DNA of 64,000 bases. Origin: Agromyces salentinus. GTDB lineage: Bacteria > Actinomycetota > Actinomycetes > Actinomycetales > Microbacteriaceae. Positions within the stretch are counted from its first letter, which is position 1; every line of letters starts with the position of its first letter. The notes below the pieces were generated by a model that was not told the DNA's origin, searched no databases, and was given only the letters and a program-made list of their open reading frames with translations. Below are positions 9,804 to 17,653 of the stretch, one piece after another. Both the position numbers and the translations under genes were made by a program. The stretch spans positions 1 through 64,000 of the forward strand of contig NZ_WBIR01000015.1 in assembly GCF_009749395.1 (NCBI RefSeq). The letters are read 5' to 3'.

Positions 9804-10610
9804 ATGACCCCTGAGCGCCGCCGCGATTCCGACGATCTCGTGCACGGGCTGACCGGGCCAGTGGCACCTGAGGACCCCGCGGATGCCTCGGTCGAGCGCT
9901 CGGAGCACGGCCCCGACCTGCCCAACATCCCGTTCCTCGACGATGAGATCAGCCACCCCGCAGAAGACGTCAAGCCCACGTGGCGCGGCTGGATCCACGC
10001 CGGCACGTTCCCGGTCACGATCATCGCCGGCATCGTGCTCATCGTGCTCGCCGAGGGCGCTCCCGCGAAATGGTCGTCGGCGGTCTTCACCCTGACCTCG
10101 ATGCTGCTGTTCGGCAACTCGGCGCTCTACCACCGCATCGACTGGAAGCCGAGCACGAAGCTGCTGCTGAAGCGCATCGACCACGCGAACATCTTCCTGC
10201 TCATCGCGGGCACCTACACGCCGCTCGCGGTGCTCGCGCTCCCGCCCGACAAGGGCTGGCTGCTGCTCGGCATCGTCTGGGGCGGCGCCCTGCTCGGCAT
10301 CGGGTTCCGGGTGTTCTGGATCCAGGCGCCGCGCTGGCTGTACGTCGCGCTCTACCTGCTGCTCGGCTGGGCCGCGGTCATGTACCTCGGCGACCTGCTC
10401 GCGGTCAGCGTCGCGATGATGGTGCTCATCGTCGTCGGCGGCCTGCTGTACTCGGTCGGCGCCGTCGCGTACGCCCTCAAGAAGCCGAACCCCTGGCCGG
10501 GCCGGTTCGGGTTCCACGAGATCTTCCACACGTGCACGGTGCTCGCGTTCATGTGCCACTGGACCGCGACCCTCATCATCGCGATGGACCCGGCCTACCA
10601 CCTGGGCTGA
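9804..10610 (+). CDS. trhA: Hemolysin III / TrhA (PAQR-type) membrane protein
   Basis: A 268-residue integral membrane protein. A cytoplasmic N-terminal tail of about 60 residues is followed by seven predicted membrane spans and the HlyIII signature elements: SALYHRIDW, LLKRIDHANIFLLIAGTYTPLA and a C-terminal HEIFHTCTVLAFMCHW. Bacterial members are linked to membrane fluidity and energetics; a true haemolytic role is unproven. It starts divergently from uppS. About 60 bases separate its stop from the next, convergent gene; they hold imperfect copies of TCAGCGAGCGCGC. Confidence 0.88.
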   Translation: MTPERRRDSDDLVHGLTGPVAPEDPADASVERSEHGPDLPNIPFLDDEISHPAEDVKPTWRGWIHAGTFPVTIIAGIVLIVLAEGAPAKWSSAVFTLTSMLLFGNSALYHRIDWKPSTKLLLKRIDHANIFLLIAGTYTPLAVLALPPDKGWLLLGIVWGGALLGIGFRVFWIQAPRWLYVALYLLLGWAAVMYLGDLLAVSVAMMVLIVVGGLLYSVGAVAYALKKPNPWPGRFGFHEIFHTCTVLAFMCHWTATLIIAMDPAYHLG

Positions 10611-10669
10611 GCGGATGTCGCGTGAGCGGGCGCGCGTCAGCGAGCGCGCATCAGCGAGCGCGCGTCGCC

Positions 10670-11032
10670 TCAGCGAGTGGGCGTCGCGCCGTCGTCGGAT
10701 GCCCCGGGCTGGGCCCGGCCCCCGTCGGCCGCTGTGCCCGCGGCATCCGACGTCGGAGCCGGACCGTCGGGGCCAGAGCGCCCGGCCTCGGCCTGCGCGG
10801 CCTCGGCCATCTCGCGGGCGAGCTCCTCCCGCACCTCGGCGCGGTAGTTGGTGCGTCGGATGCGACGCGTCATGTCGATGACCAGCAGCGTCACGGCGAC
10901 CATGACGCCGAACGTGATGATGAAGCCCCACACGCCGGGCGTGACCGTGTTCGGGTCGAATTCCTCTTCAGCCGCGCGTGCGATCGGGGCGATCGCGAGC
11001 GGTGCGGCGAGCAGCGCCGACACGACGCTCAC
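10670..11032 (-). CDS. Small single-span membrane protein
   Basis: A 120-residue protein with a signal-like N-terminus (ALLAAPLAIAPIARA), a short acidic linker (AEEEFDPN), one hydrophobic span (about 34–53, VWGFIITFGVMVAVTLLVID), a basic segment (MTRRIRRTNYR) and an Ala/Gly-rich charged tail. The GTG at 11032 is chosen because the signal-like stretch starts there; the upstream part of the frame looks non-coding. It sits where mycobacteria carry Rv1083 next to mca, DUF4307 and greA. Function unknown. Confidence 0.65.
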   Translation of the reverse strand: MSVVSALLAAPLAIAPIARAAEEEFDPNTVTPGVWGFIITFGVMVAVTLLVIDMTRRIRRTNYRAEVREELAREMAEAAQAEAGRSGPDGPAPTSDAAGTAADGGRAQPGASDDGATPTR

Positions 11033-11162
11033 AGGCTCGACCGGCTGATGGAACTGACGGGCACGGAGCGCATCGGACTCTCTCTCACCGCGAGGTTCGG
11101 AGCCGCGGTGCGGGTTAGGCTTGAGCTGCAATCCTAATCGATCCGACCCGCGAGGAATCCGA

Positions 11163-11573
11163 GTGCCAGCCCCCGAAGCCGACCGGCTCGCCGCCCGGTA
11201 CGGCCGCACCCGCAAGCGCCGCACCCGCGACCTCGTGCTGCTCGTGATCGCCGGCGTCGCGTTCGCCGCGGTGCTCGTCGGCTGGGTCGTCTGGGCCGGG
11301 CTCGACGGCCAGCAGGCGAACGTGCAGGCCACCGATACGGAGCACGTGGTGAACAACGACGAGCGCAACGTCGAGGTCACCTGGACCCTCTCGGTGCCCG
11401 CCGGCGAGACCACGGCGTGCACGATCAAGGCCCTCGACGACGAGTTCACGGTGGTCGGCTGGAGGGTCGTCGAGATCCCGGCCTCCGACCTGCACCTGCG
11501 CAGCCTCACTGAGACCGTGCGCACCGCGCGCGATGCCGCAACGGGTTTGATTTCGAGCTGCTGGCTCACCTAA
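11163..11573 (+). CDS. DUF4307 membrane protein
   Basis: A 136-residue protein with a basic N-terminus (RYGRTRKRRTRD), one membrane span (about 22–43) and a small extracytoplasmic domain ending in TGLISSCWLT. This matches the DUF4307 family, found beside greA and mca in actinobacteria (Rv1081c in M. tuberculosis). The GTG at 11163 follows GAGGAATC, and a TAGGCT box lies about 40 bases upstream (11116–11121). Function unknown. Confidence 0.82.
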   Translation: MPAPEADRLAARYGRTRKRRTRDLVLLVIAGVAFAAVLVGWVVWAGLDGQQANVQATDTEHVVNNDERNVEVTWTLSVPAGETTACTIKALDDEFTVVGWRVVEIPASDLHLRSLTETVRTARDAATGLISSCWLT

Positions 11574-11658
11574 CATGGGGCATTCGCCTCGACACTCGTC
11601 GGGGCGTCACGTCTATATGGACGCGTTCATCGCAACGCGTCACCCGCAGGAGGGCACC

Positions 11659-12150
11659 ATGGCGCAGGACGCCACCGTCACCTGGCTCACGCAGGACGCG
11701 TACGACCGACTCGCCGGCGAGCTCGAGCACCTCTCGACCACCGGGCGCGAGGAGATCGCGAAGCGCATCGAATCCGCGCGCGAAGAGGGCGACCTGAAGG
11801 AGAACGGCGGCTACCACGCCGCGAAGGACGAGCAGGGCAAGATCGAGGCCCGCATCCGACAGCTGAAGGAGCTGCTGCGCAACTCCGAGGTCGGCGACGC
11901 GCCCCAGTCCACCGGCGTCGTCGAGGCCGGCACCGTCATCACCGCGGTCATCGCGGGCGACGAGGAGACCTTCCTCATCGGCAGCCGTGAGATCGCCGGC
12001 GACTCCGAGCTCGACGTCTGGAGCACCCAGAGCCCGCTCGGCGCCGCGATCCTCGGCCTCAAGGTCGGCGACAAGACCAGCTACACCGCCCCCAACGGCC
12101 GCGAGATCGCGGTCGAGGTCACCGGCGTGGAGACCTGGGCCGGACAGTGA
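11659..12150 (+). CDS. greA: Transcription elongation factor GreA
   Basis: Rescues backtracked RNA polymerase by stimulating cleavage of the transcript 3' end. The 163-residue protein has the N-terminal coiled coil with the catalytic acidic tip (SAREEGDLKENGGYHAAKDEQ, about 40–60) and the C-terminal FKBP-like domain (SPLGAAILGLKVGDKTSYTAPNG). The ATG at 11659 has GCAGGAGG 5 bases upstream; the upstream in-frame start adds an unrelated stretch. A strong hairpin follows the stop, shared with the convergent ilvA. Confidence 0.95.
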   Translation: MAQDATVTWLTQDAYDRLAGELEHLSTTGREEIAKRIESAREEGDLKENGGYHAAKDEQGKIEARIRQLKELLRNSEVGDAPQSTGVVEAGTVITAVIAGDEETFLIGSREIAGDSELDVWSTQSPLGAAILGLKVGDKTSYTAPNGREIAVEVTGVETWAGQ

Positions 12151-12155
12151 GCCAT

Positions 12156-12191
12156 CGGCGCGCCACCGCTCGACCGAGTGGTGGCGCGCCG
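12156..12191. terminator. Bidirectional terminator between greA and ilvA
   Basis: A 16-bp stem (12156–12171 with 12176–12191, one G·U pair) with a 4-base GACC loop, 5 bases after the greA stop and 40 bases after the ilvA stop on the other strand. Its position between convergent genes fits use in both directions. Confidence 0.7.
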
Positions 12192-12231
12192 TCGTCTCTC
12201 CGCCTCCGTCGTCTCAGGCGGGCATGCGGCC

Positions 12232-13470
12232 CTACTCCGCGATGACGCGGGGTTCGTAGCCCGCCTGACGCAGGACGTCGACCACGAGCGCGCGATGGGC
12301 CGGTCCACGGGTCTCGACCGAGAGCCGCAGCGCGACCTCCGAGATCTGCAGCCCGGAGCCGTGGCGCGTGTGCATGACCTCGATGACGTTGGCGTTCGCC
12401 TCGGCGAGCAGCTCCGCGATGCGCGCGAGCTGGCCCGGCCGGTCGGGCAGCCCGATCTCGAGCGTCAGGTAGCGATCGGATGCCGCGAGCCCGTGCGCGA
12501 TCACGCGCTGCATGAGCAGCGGGTCGATGTTGCCTCCCGAGAGGAGGGCGACGATGGGGCCGTCGGAGTGGATCTCGCCGCTCAGGAGCGCCGCGACGGA
12601 GACCGCACCTGCGGGCTCGACCACGAGCTTCGCCCGCTCGAGGAGGACGAGGAGAGCGCGGGCGATGTCATCGTCGCTCACGGTGATCACCTCGTCGACC
12701 GTCGCCCGGATGACCTCGAACGTGAGGTCGCCCGGCCGGTAGACGGCGATGCCGTCGGCGATCGTCGGCACCACGGGCACCTGCACGGGGTGACCGGCCT
12801 CGAGCGACGGGACGTACGGCGAGGCGTTCGCCGCCTGGACGCCGATGACCCGGACGGTGCGACCCTCGAGCGCCGCACGCTGCTTGATCGCGCTCGCGAC
12901 GCCCGCGGCGAGCCCGCCGCCGCCGATCGGGACGACGATGGTCGCGGCATCCGGGACGTCGTCGAGGATCTCGAGCCCGACCGTGCCCTGGCCGGCGATG
13001 ACGTCGGGGTGGTCGAACGGCGGGATGATCACCGCGCCGGTCTCGGTCGAGAACGCCTGCGCCGCCTCGAGCGTCTCGCCGATCGAATCGCCCTGGAGCA
13101 CGACGTCGGCACCGTACGCGCGGGTCGCGTCGAGCTTGGGCAGCGCGACGCCGACCGGCATGAAGATCGTGGCGCGGATGCCGAGCTCACGGGCGGCGTA
13201 TGCCACGCCCTGGGCGTGATTGCCGGCGGATGCCGCGACGACGCCGCGCTCGCGCTCCTCGGCGCTGAGCGCCGAGAGCCGGTTGTAGGCGCCGCGGAGC
13301 TTGTACGACCCGGTGCGCTGGAGGTTCTCGCACTTGAGGTGTACGGGAGCGCCCACGGCGTTCGCGAGGAACCGCGACGATTCCATCGGCGTGTGCCGTG
13401 CGACGGCCTGGACGACCTCCCGCGCGCGCCCGAAGTCGGCGAGGTCGGGACCGGGGATGGTGGTGATCAC
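12232..13470 (-). CDS. ilvA: Threonine ammonia-lyase with ACT domain
   Basis: PLP-dependent deamination of L-threonine to 2-oxobutyrate, the first step toward isoleucine. The 412-residue protein has the PLP lysine K57 (TGSYKLRGA), the phosphate-binding loop IGGGGLAAG, and a C-terminal ACT-type regulatory domain from about residue 335. This is the TdcB/ACT-containing short form rather than the two-ACT E. coli IlvA form. The GTG start follows the perM stop by 4 bases and uses the GAGGAGA that spans that stop, so the genes are probably cotranscribed. Confidence 0.9.
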   Translation of the reverse strand: MITTIPGPDLADFGRAREVVQAVARHTPMESSRFLANAVGAPVHLKCENLQRTGSYKLRGAYNRLSALSAEERERGVVAASAGNHAQGVAYAARELGIRATIFMPVGVALPKLDATRAYGADVVLQGDSIGETLEAAQAFSTETGAVIIPPFDHPDVIAGQGTVGLEILDDVPDAATIVVPIGGGGLAAGVASAIKQRAALEGRTVRVIGVQAANASPYVPSLEAGHPVQVPVVPTIADGIAVYRPGDLTFEVIRATVDEVITVSDDDIARALLVLLERAKLVVEPAGAVSVAALLSGEIHSDGPIVALLSGGNIDPLLMQRVIAHGLAASDRYLTLEIGLPDRPGQLARIAELLAEANANVIEVMHTRHGSGLQISEVALRLSVETRGPAHRALVVDVLRQAGYEPRVIAE

Positions 13471-13474
13471 GCGT

Positions 13475-14701
13475 TCATTCTCCTCGTTGGTAACCGGGGC
13501 GTTGCGGCACGGTGCGCCAGAGCGGCGACGTCGGCACGACGGGTGGCCCGGCGGACTGCTTCCAGGTTCCGCCGGAGACGAAGTTGATCATGACGTTGAG
13601 CACGGCCGCGACGGGAACGGCGAAGAGCGCTCCGGGGATGCCGGCGAGGAAGGACCCGGCCGCGACGGCGAGCACGACGCCCAGCGGATGCACCTTGACC
13701 GCGGTGCCCATGATGAGCGGCTGGAGCACGTGTCCCTCGACCTGCTGCACGAGCAGCACCACGCCGAGCATCACGAGCGCGATGACCGGTCCGTTGTAGA
13801 CGAGGGCGACGAAGACCGCGAGCGCGCCCGTGGCCACCGCACCCACGATCGGCACGAACGAGCCCAGGAAGACGAGGATCGCGATCGGCACGGCGAGCGG
13901 GACCCCGAGGAAGAAGGCGCCGAGGCCGATGCCGATGGCGTCGATCGTCGCGACGAGGATCTGGACCTTCACGAAGTTCTGCAGCGTCGTCCACCCGGCG
14001 ATGCCGGCGCCGTCGACGGCGGCCCGCGCCCGTCGCGGGAACACCCGCACGACCCAGCCCCAGATGCCGCGCCCGTCGATGAGGATGAACAGCGTCGCGA
14101 ACAGCGCCAGGAGCGTGCCCGCGAAGAAGTGCCCGACGGTCGAGCTCACGGACAGTGCACCGCTCACCAGGATGCCGCTCTCGGATTGGACGGCCGTCAC
14201 GATCTGGTCGAGGAGGTCGTTCAGCTGGTCCTCGCTGAAGTGGAACGGTCCGTCGGCGAGCCAGGCGCGGAACTCGTTCCACGCGACCACCGACTGCGCG
14301 GCCAGCTCGTCCGACCCGCGCACGATCTGCCAGATGCCGAGGGTCAGCAGGCCACCGACGACCGCGAGCGCGCTCAGCATGGCGACGGTGATCGAGAGCC
14401 ATTTCGGCCACCCGTGACGCTGCAGCAGGCTCGAGAACGGCACGAGCAGTGCGGAGATCAGCACGGCCACGAGCATCGGGATCACGATGTAACGGAGCTG
14501 GACGACGAGGAAGATGACGACGGCGACGACCCCGCCGATGAGGAGCAGGCGCCACGACCAGGCAGCCGCCAGGCGCATGCCGTACGGGATCGCGTCCTCG
14601 ACCTCGGCGGGCGGCGGCGGCGGCGGCGCGACGGGCGGCCGCTCGGGCGCGCGAGCGACCGCGCGTCTCCTGCCGACGAACCTGCCCCAGCCCTGGCTCA
14701 T
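13475..14701 (-). CDS. AI-2E family transporter (PerM-type)
   Basis: A polytopic membrane protein of 408 residues, UPF0118/AI-2E transporter family. After a Pro/Arg-rich cytoplasmic N-terminus (about 1–45) come two hydrophobic segments, a long soluble stretch, and the conserved C-terminal half with PLAVPIAILVFLGSFVPIVGA and VVLLVQQVEGHVLQPLIMG. Members export small molecules or Na+; the substrate here is unknown. The ATG has TAGACT 6 bases upstream (14708–14713) with GGAG inside the spacer, so leaderless or SD-led initiation are both possible. Confidence 0.87.
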   Translation of the reverse strand: MSQGWGRFVGRRRAVARAPERPPVAPPPPPPAEVEDAIPYGMRLAAAWSWRLLLIGGVVAVVIFLVVQLRYIVIPMLVAVLISALLVPFSSLLQRHGWPKWLSITVAMLSALAVVGGLLTLGIWQIVRGSDELAAQSVVAWNEFRAWLADGPFHFSEDQLNDLLDQIVTAVQSESGILVSGALSVSSTVGHFFAGTLLALFATLFILIDGRGIWGWVVRVFPRRARAAVDGAGIAGWTTLQNFVKVQILVATIDAIGIGLGAFFLGVPLAVPIAILVFLGSFVPIVGAVATGALAVFVALVYNGPVIALVMLGVVLLVQQVEGHVLQPLIMGTAVKVHPLGVVLAVAAGSFLAGIPGALFAVPVAAVLNVMINFVSGGTWKQSAGPPVVPTSPLWRTVPQRPGYQRGE

Positions 14702-14707
14702 CGCTCC

Positions 14708-14713
14708 AGTCTA
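14708..14713 (-). promoter_or_regulatory. -10 box upstream of the AI-2E family gene
   Basis: TAGACT on the minus strand, six bases before the ATG at 14701; the probable promoter of the transporter–ilvA unit. Confidence 0.5.
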
Positions 14714-14776
14714 GGCGGGGGGCATGCGCCGATCGGCATGAATGATGTCGGCGGCCGCGGGTAGTGTTCGTACACC

Positions 14777-15985
14777 ATGGTCGCCACCGTCAGCCCTCAG
14801 CTCGCCCGTCGCATCGCCCTGGCCGCCCAGGGATTCGGACGCCCCGCACCACCGGTGCCCGGCGTCCGTCAGGTCGCGGGCGTGCTCGACCGTCTCGGGC
14901 TGCTGCAGATCGACTCCGTCAACGTCTTCGAGCGCAGTCACTACCTGCCCGTCTTCAGCCGGCTGGGCGCGTACGACCGAGCCCATCTCGACCGGGTCAC
15001 CACCGGCCGTCGCGGGCGCACCCTCGAGTACTGGGCGCACGAGGCCGCGTTCGTGCCGCGCGAGATGTGGCCGCTGTTCGAGTTCCGACGCGAGGAGTAC
15101 CGCCGGCGCGGCGGTGACTGGGGCGGGTGGCTCGTCGAGAACCGCGAGCTCGCCGACTGGCTGAAGGCCGAACTCGCGGCGAACGGCCCGATGCGCGCGA
15201 GCGAGATCGAACACGACGCCAACGTCCGGCAGGGCCCCTGGTGGGGGTGGTCCTCCGTCAAGCGCACGCTCGAGTGGATGTTCCGGGTGGGCGAGGTCGT
15301 GTGCGTCGAACGGCGCAGGTTCGAGCGCGTGTACGCCCTGCCCGAGCAGGCGCTGCCGGCCGAGCTCCTGGGCGTCGCGCCCGACGAGGCCGAGGCGGTC
15401 CGGGTGCTCGTCGAGCGCGCGGCATCCGCCCTCGGCATCGCGACCGAGGCCGACCTCGCCGACTACTGGCGCATGAAGCGGGCGCAGGTGCGGGGTGCGA
15501 TCCGAGATCTCGAGGACGCCGGCCTGCTGGTGCCCGTCGAGGTGCCCGGCTGGCGCAGCGGCGCCCGGCCGGCGCCGGCGTGGGTGCATCGCGATGCCAG
15601 GCGTCCCCGGCGCATCGACGCGGCCACGCTGCTCTCCCCGTTCGACCCCGTGGTCTGGTTCCGCCCCCGGGCCGAGCGCATGTTCGACTTCCACTACCGC
15701 ATCGAGATCTACACGCCCGAGGCGCAACGCGTCTTCGGCTACTACTCGCTGCCCGTGCTCCTCGACGACGACGTGGTGGGCCGCGTCGACCTCAAGAGCG
15801 ATCGCAAGGCGAAGGTGCTGCGCGTGCAGTCGGCGTGGAGCGAGGCGACCGCGCCGGCCGACACCGCCGCACGGCTGGCGCCGGTTCTCCGCAGCGCCGC
15901 CGCGTGGCAGGGCCTCGAGGAGGTCGTGGTCGCCGATCGCGGCGACCTGGCGTCGGCGCTCCGAGCCGAGCTCGCGCTGACCTGA
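14777..15985 (+). CDS. AlkX/YcaQ-family winged-helix DNA glycosylase
   Basis: A 402-residue HTH_42-family protein (PF06224). This family includes AlkZ and AlkX (YcaQ), glycosylases that excise bulky alkyl purines and unhook interstrand crosslinks. The catalytic-type motif here is Q44-I45-D46 in LGLLQIDSVNVFERSHYLP. A Q-x-D motif points to the AlkX/YcaQ branch rather than the Q-x-Q AlkZ branch of antibiotic clusters. Three winged-helix-like modules and a beta-barrel are expected from the family. TAGTGT (14762–14767) lies 9 bases before the ATG. No biosynthetic gene cluster is adjacent, so housekeeping repair is likely. Confidence 0.82.
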   Translation: MVATVSPQLARRIALAAQGFGRPAPPVPGVRQVAGVLDRLGLLQIDSVNVFERSHYLPVFSRLGAYDRAHLDRVTTGRRGRTLEYWAHEAAFVPREMWPLFEFRREEYRRRGGDWGGWLVENRELADWLKAELAANGPMRASEIEHDANVRQGPWWGWSSVKRTLEWMFRVGEVVCVERRRFERVYALPEQALPAELLGVAPDEAEAVRVLVERAASALGIATEADLADYWRMKRAQVRGAIRDLEDAGLLVPVEVPGWRSGARPAPAWVHRDARRPRRIDAATLLSPFDPVVWFRPRAERMFDFHYRIEIYTPEAQRVFGYYSLPVLLDDDVVGRVDLKSDRKAKVLRVQSAWSEATAPADTAARLAPVLRSAAAWQGLEEVVVADRGDLASALRAELALT

Positions 15986-16026
15986 CGACGCCCCGAACCC
16001 GGCGGACACCGGCAACCGCGCGACGC

Positions 16027-16902
16027 CTAGAAGGAGCCGCCCATCTGCTCGAGCCGCTTCACGCGATCGGCGATCGGCGGGTGCGTCGCGAAGAGGCGGT
16101 CGATGACGCCGGGCTTCAGCGGGTCGGCGATCCAGAGGTGCGCCATCGAGGAGTTCTGGCGCTGCATGGGGCGACCGTATGCCTCGAGCTTCAGCAGCGC
16201 GCTCGCGAGCGCGTCGGGGTGACGCGTGGTCATCGCGCCCGTGGCGTCGGCGAGGTACTCGCGCTGACGCGACACCGCGACCTGCACGAGGCTCGCGACG
16301 AGCGGGGCGATGAGCATCGCCACGAGGCCGACGACCATGAGGATCGGGTTGCCGTTGTTGTTGTTGCGGCCGAAGAACGACATGCGCACGAAGAGGTCGG
16401 CGATGAAGCCGATGGCCACCACGAGCCCGAAGACGATCATCGACAGCCGGATGTCGTAGTTGCGCACGTGCCCCAGCTCATGCGCCATGACGCCCTCGAG
16501 TTCGGCGTCGTCGATGATCTCGAGGAGCCCCGTGGTCGCGGCGACGACCGCGTGCTCGGGGTCGCGCCCCGTCGCGAAGGCGTTGGGAGCCGGGTCGGAG
16601 ACGACGTAGACCTTCGGCATGGGCGTCCCGGTGGCGATCGAGAGGTTCTCGACGGTGCGCCAGAGCCGCGGGTGGTCGGCCTTGCTGCGCACTTCGATCG
16701 CCCCCGACATCGAGAGCGACTGCCGGTCGGCCGTGAAGTACTGGATCAGCGCGTACGCGCTCGCGATCACGACCGTGATGATCACGATCGTCGGGTCGCC
16801 GTAGACGGCCGACGCCAACCAGCCGAGCCCGCCGACGATGGCGAGGAAGAACACGATGATGAAGAAGGTGTTGCGCTTGTTCCTGGCGATCGCTCGATAC
16901 AA
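16027..16902 (-). CDS. HtpX-like M48 membrane zinc metalloprotease
   Basis: A 291-residue membrane protease with the zinc motif H141-E-L-G-H145 in GVMAHELGHVRNYD. Two N-terminal spans (about 12–32 and 38–56) and two central spans flank the catalytic domain, as in HtpX. It probably degrades damaged membrane proteins. The start is a rare TTG with AAGGGACG upstream. It lies 9 bases after lemA on the same strand; lemA–htpX pairing is common in bacteria. Confidence 0.88.
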   Translation of the reverse strand: MYRAIARNKRNTFFIIVFFLAIVGGLGWLASAVYGDPTIVIITVVIASAYALIQYFTADRQSLSMSGAIEVRSKADHPRLWRTVENLSIATGTPMPKVYVVSDPAPNAFATGRDPEHAVVAATTGLLEIIDDAELEGVMAHELGHVRNYDIRLSMIVFGLVVAIGFIADLFVRMSFFGRNNNNGNPILMVVGLVAMLIAPLVASLVQVAVSRQREYLADATGAMTTRHPDALASALLKLEAYGRPMQRQNSSMAHLWIADPLKPGVIDRLFATHPPIADRVKRLEQMGGSF

Positions 16903-16911
16903 CGACGTCCC

Positions 16912-17478
16912 TTAGAACTGCACGCGAGGCGGCTCGGCGATGGCCGCCGGCTCCGTGACCTCGAAGAAGTCGCGCTCGTGGAACCCGAGGCCCCGCACGA
17001 ACAGCGTGTTCGGGAAGACCTTGATCTTCGTGTTGAGCTCGCGGACGCCGCCGTTGTAGAACCGGCGCGACGCCTGGATCTTGTCTTCGGTGTCGACGAG
17101 CTCGGACTGCAGCTGGAGGAAGTTCTGGCTGGCCTGCAACTGCGGGTAGGCCTCGGCCACGGCGAAGATCGACTTCAGCGCCTGCTGCATGTGGTTCTCG
17201 GCGGCGGAGGCGTCGGCCGGGCCCTGCGCCTGCAGGGTCTCGGCGCGCGCGCGGGTGACCGACTCGAACACCGACCTCTCGTGTGCGGCGTAGCCCTTCA
17301 CCGTGTCGATGAGGTTCGGGATGAGGTCGGCCCGGCGCTTCAGCTGCACCGTGATGTCGCTCCATGCCTCGTCGACGCGGACGTTCAGCGTGACAAGCGA
17401 GTTGTACGTGGCCCACAGGTAGATGCCGACGATCAGGACGAGCGCGACGACGATGATGACGGGGATGAGCCATTCCAT
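16912..17478 (-). CDS. LemA family protein
   Basis: A 188-residue protein with one N-terminal membrane span (about 2–24) followed by a four-helix-bundle LemA domain (YNSLVTLNVRVDEAWSDITVQLKRR, then EAYPQLQASQNFLQLQSEL). The family function is unclear, but it is often genetically linked to M48 proteases, as here. A TAGGAT box (17526–17531, minus strand) about 48 bases upstream of the ATG is a likely -10 for the lemA–htpX operon. Confidence 0.9.
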   Translation of the reverse strand: MEWLIPVIIVVALVLIVGIYLWATYNSLVTLNVRVDEAWSDITVQLKRRADLIPNLIDTVKGYAAHERSVFESVTRARAETLQAQGPADASAAENHMQQALKSIFAVAEAYPQLQASQNFLQLQSELVDTEDKIQASRRFYNGGVRELNTKIKVFPNTLFVRGLGFHERDFFEVTEPAAIAEPPRVQF

Positions 17479-17583
17479 GGCGCGGACTCCTAGCGCTCTT
17501 GCGACGGACCTGTGGGTGCCCTGTCATCCTATCGATCGGCTGAGAACTCCCCCGCGGTTCCCATGAGACTCGGAGCAACCGGG

Positions 17584-17603
17584 CGGCGGTCTCCCGGCCG
17601 CCG
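17584..17603. terminator. Weak hairpin downstream of the lactone oxidase gene
   Basis: CGGCGG (17584–17589) pairs with CCGCCG (17598–17603) around an 8-base loop, in the 175-base gap between lemA and the oxidase operon. No T-run follows. It could terminate the minus-strand operon ending at 17654. Confidence 0.3.
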
Positions 17604-17653
17604 TCGCGCGAGGAGCCGTGCCCGGCGCCGAGTCCGGTGCCTGACCGCCGGAC

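Noticed and set aside
12178..14764. Long plus-strand frames opposite ilvA and the AI-2E gene
   Set aside because: Composition (Asp/Arg/His-rich, no hydrophobic core) and the clear conserved motifs of the opposite-strand genes mark them as shadows.
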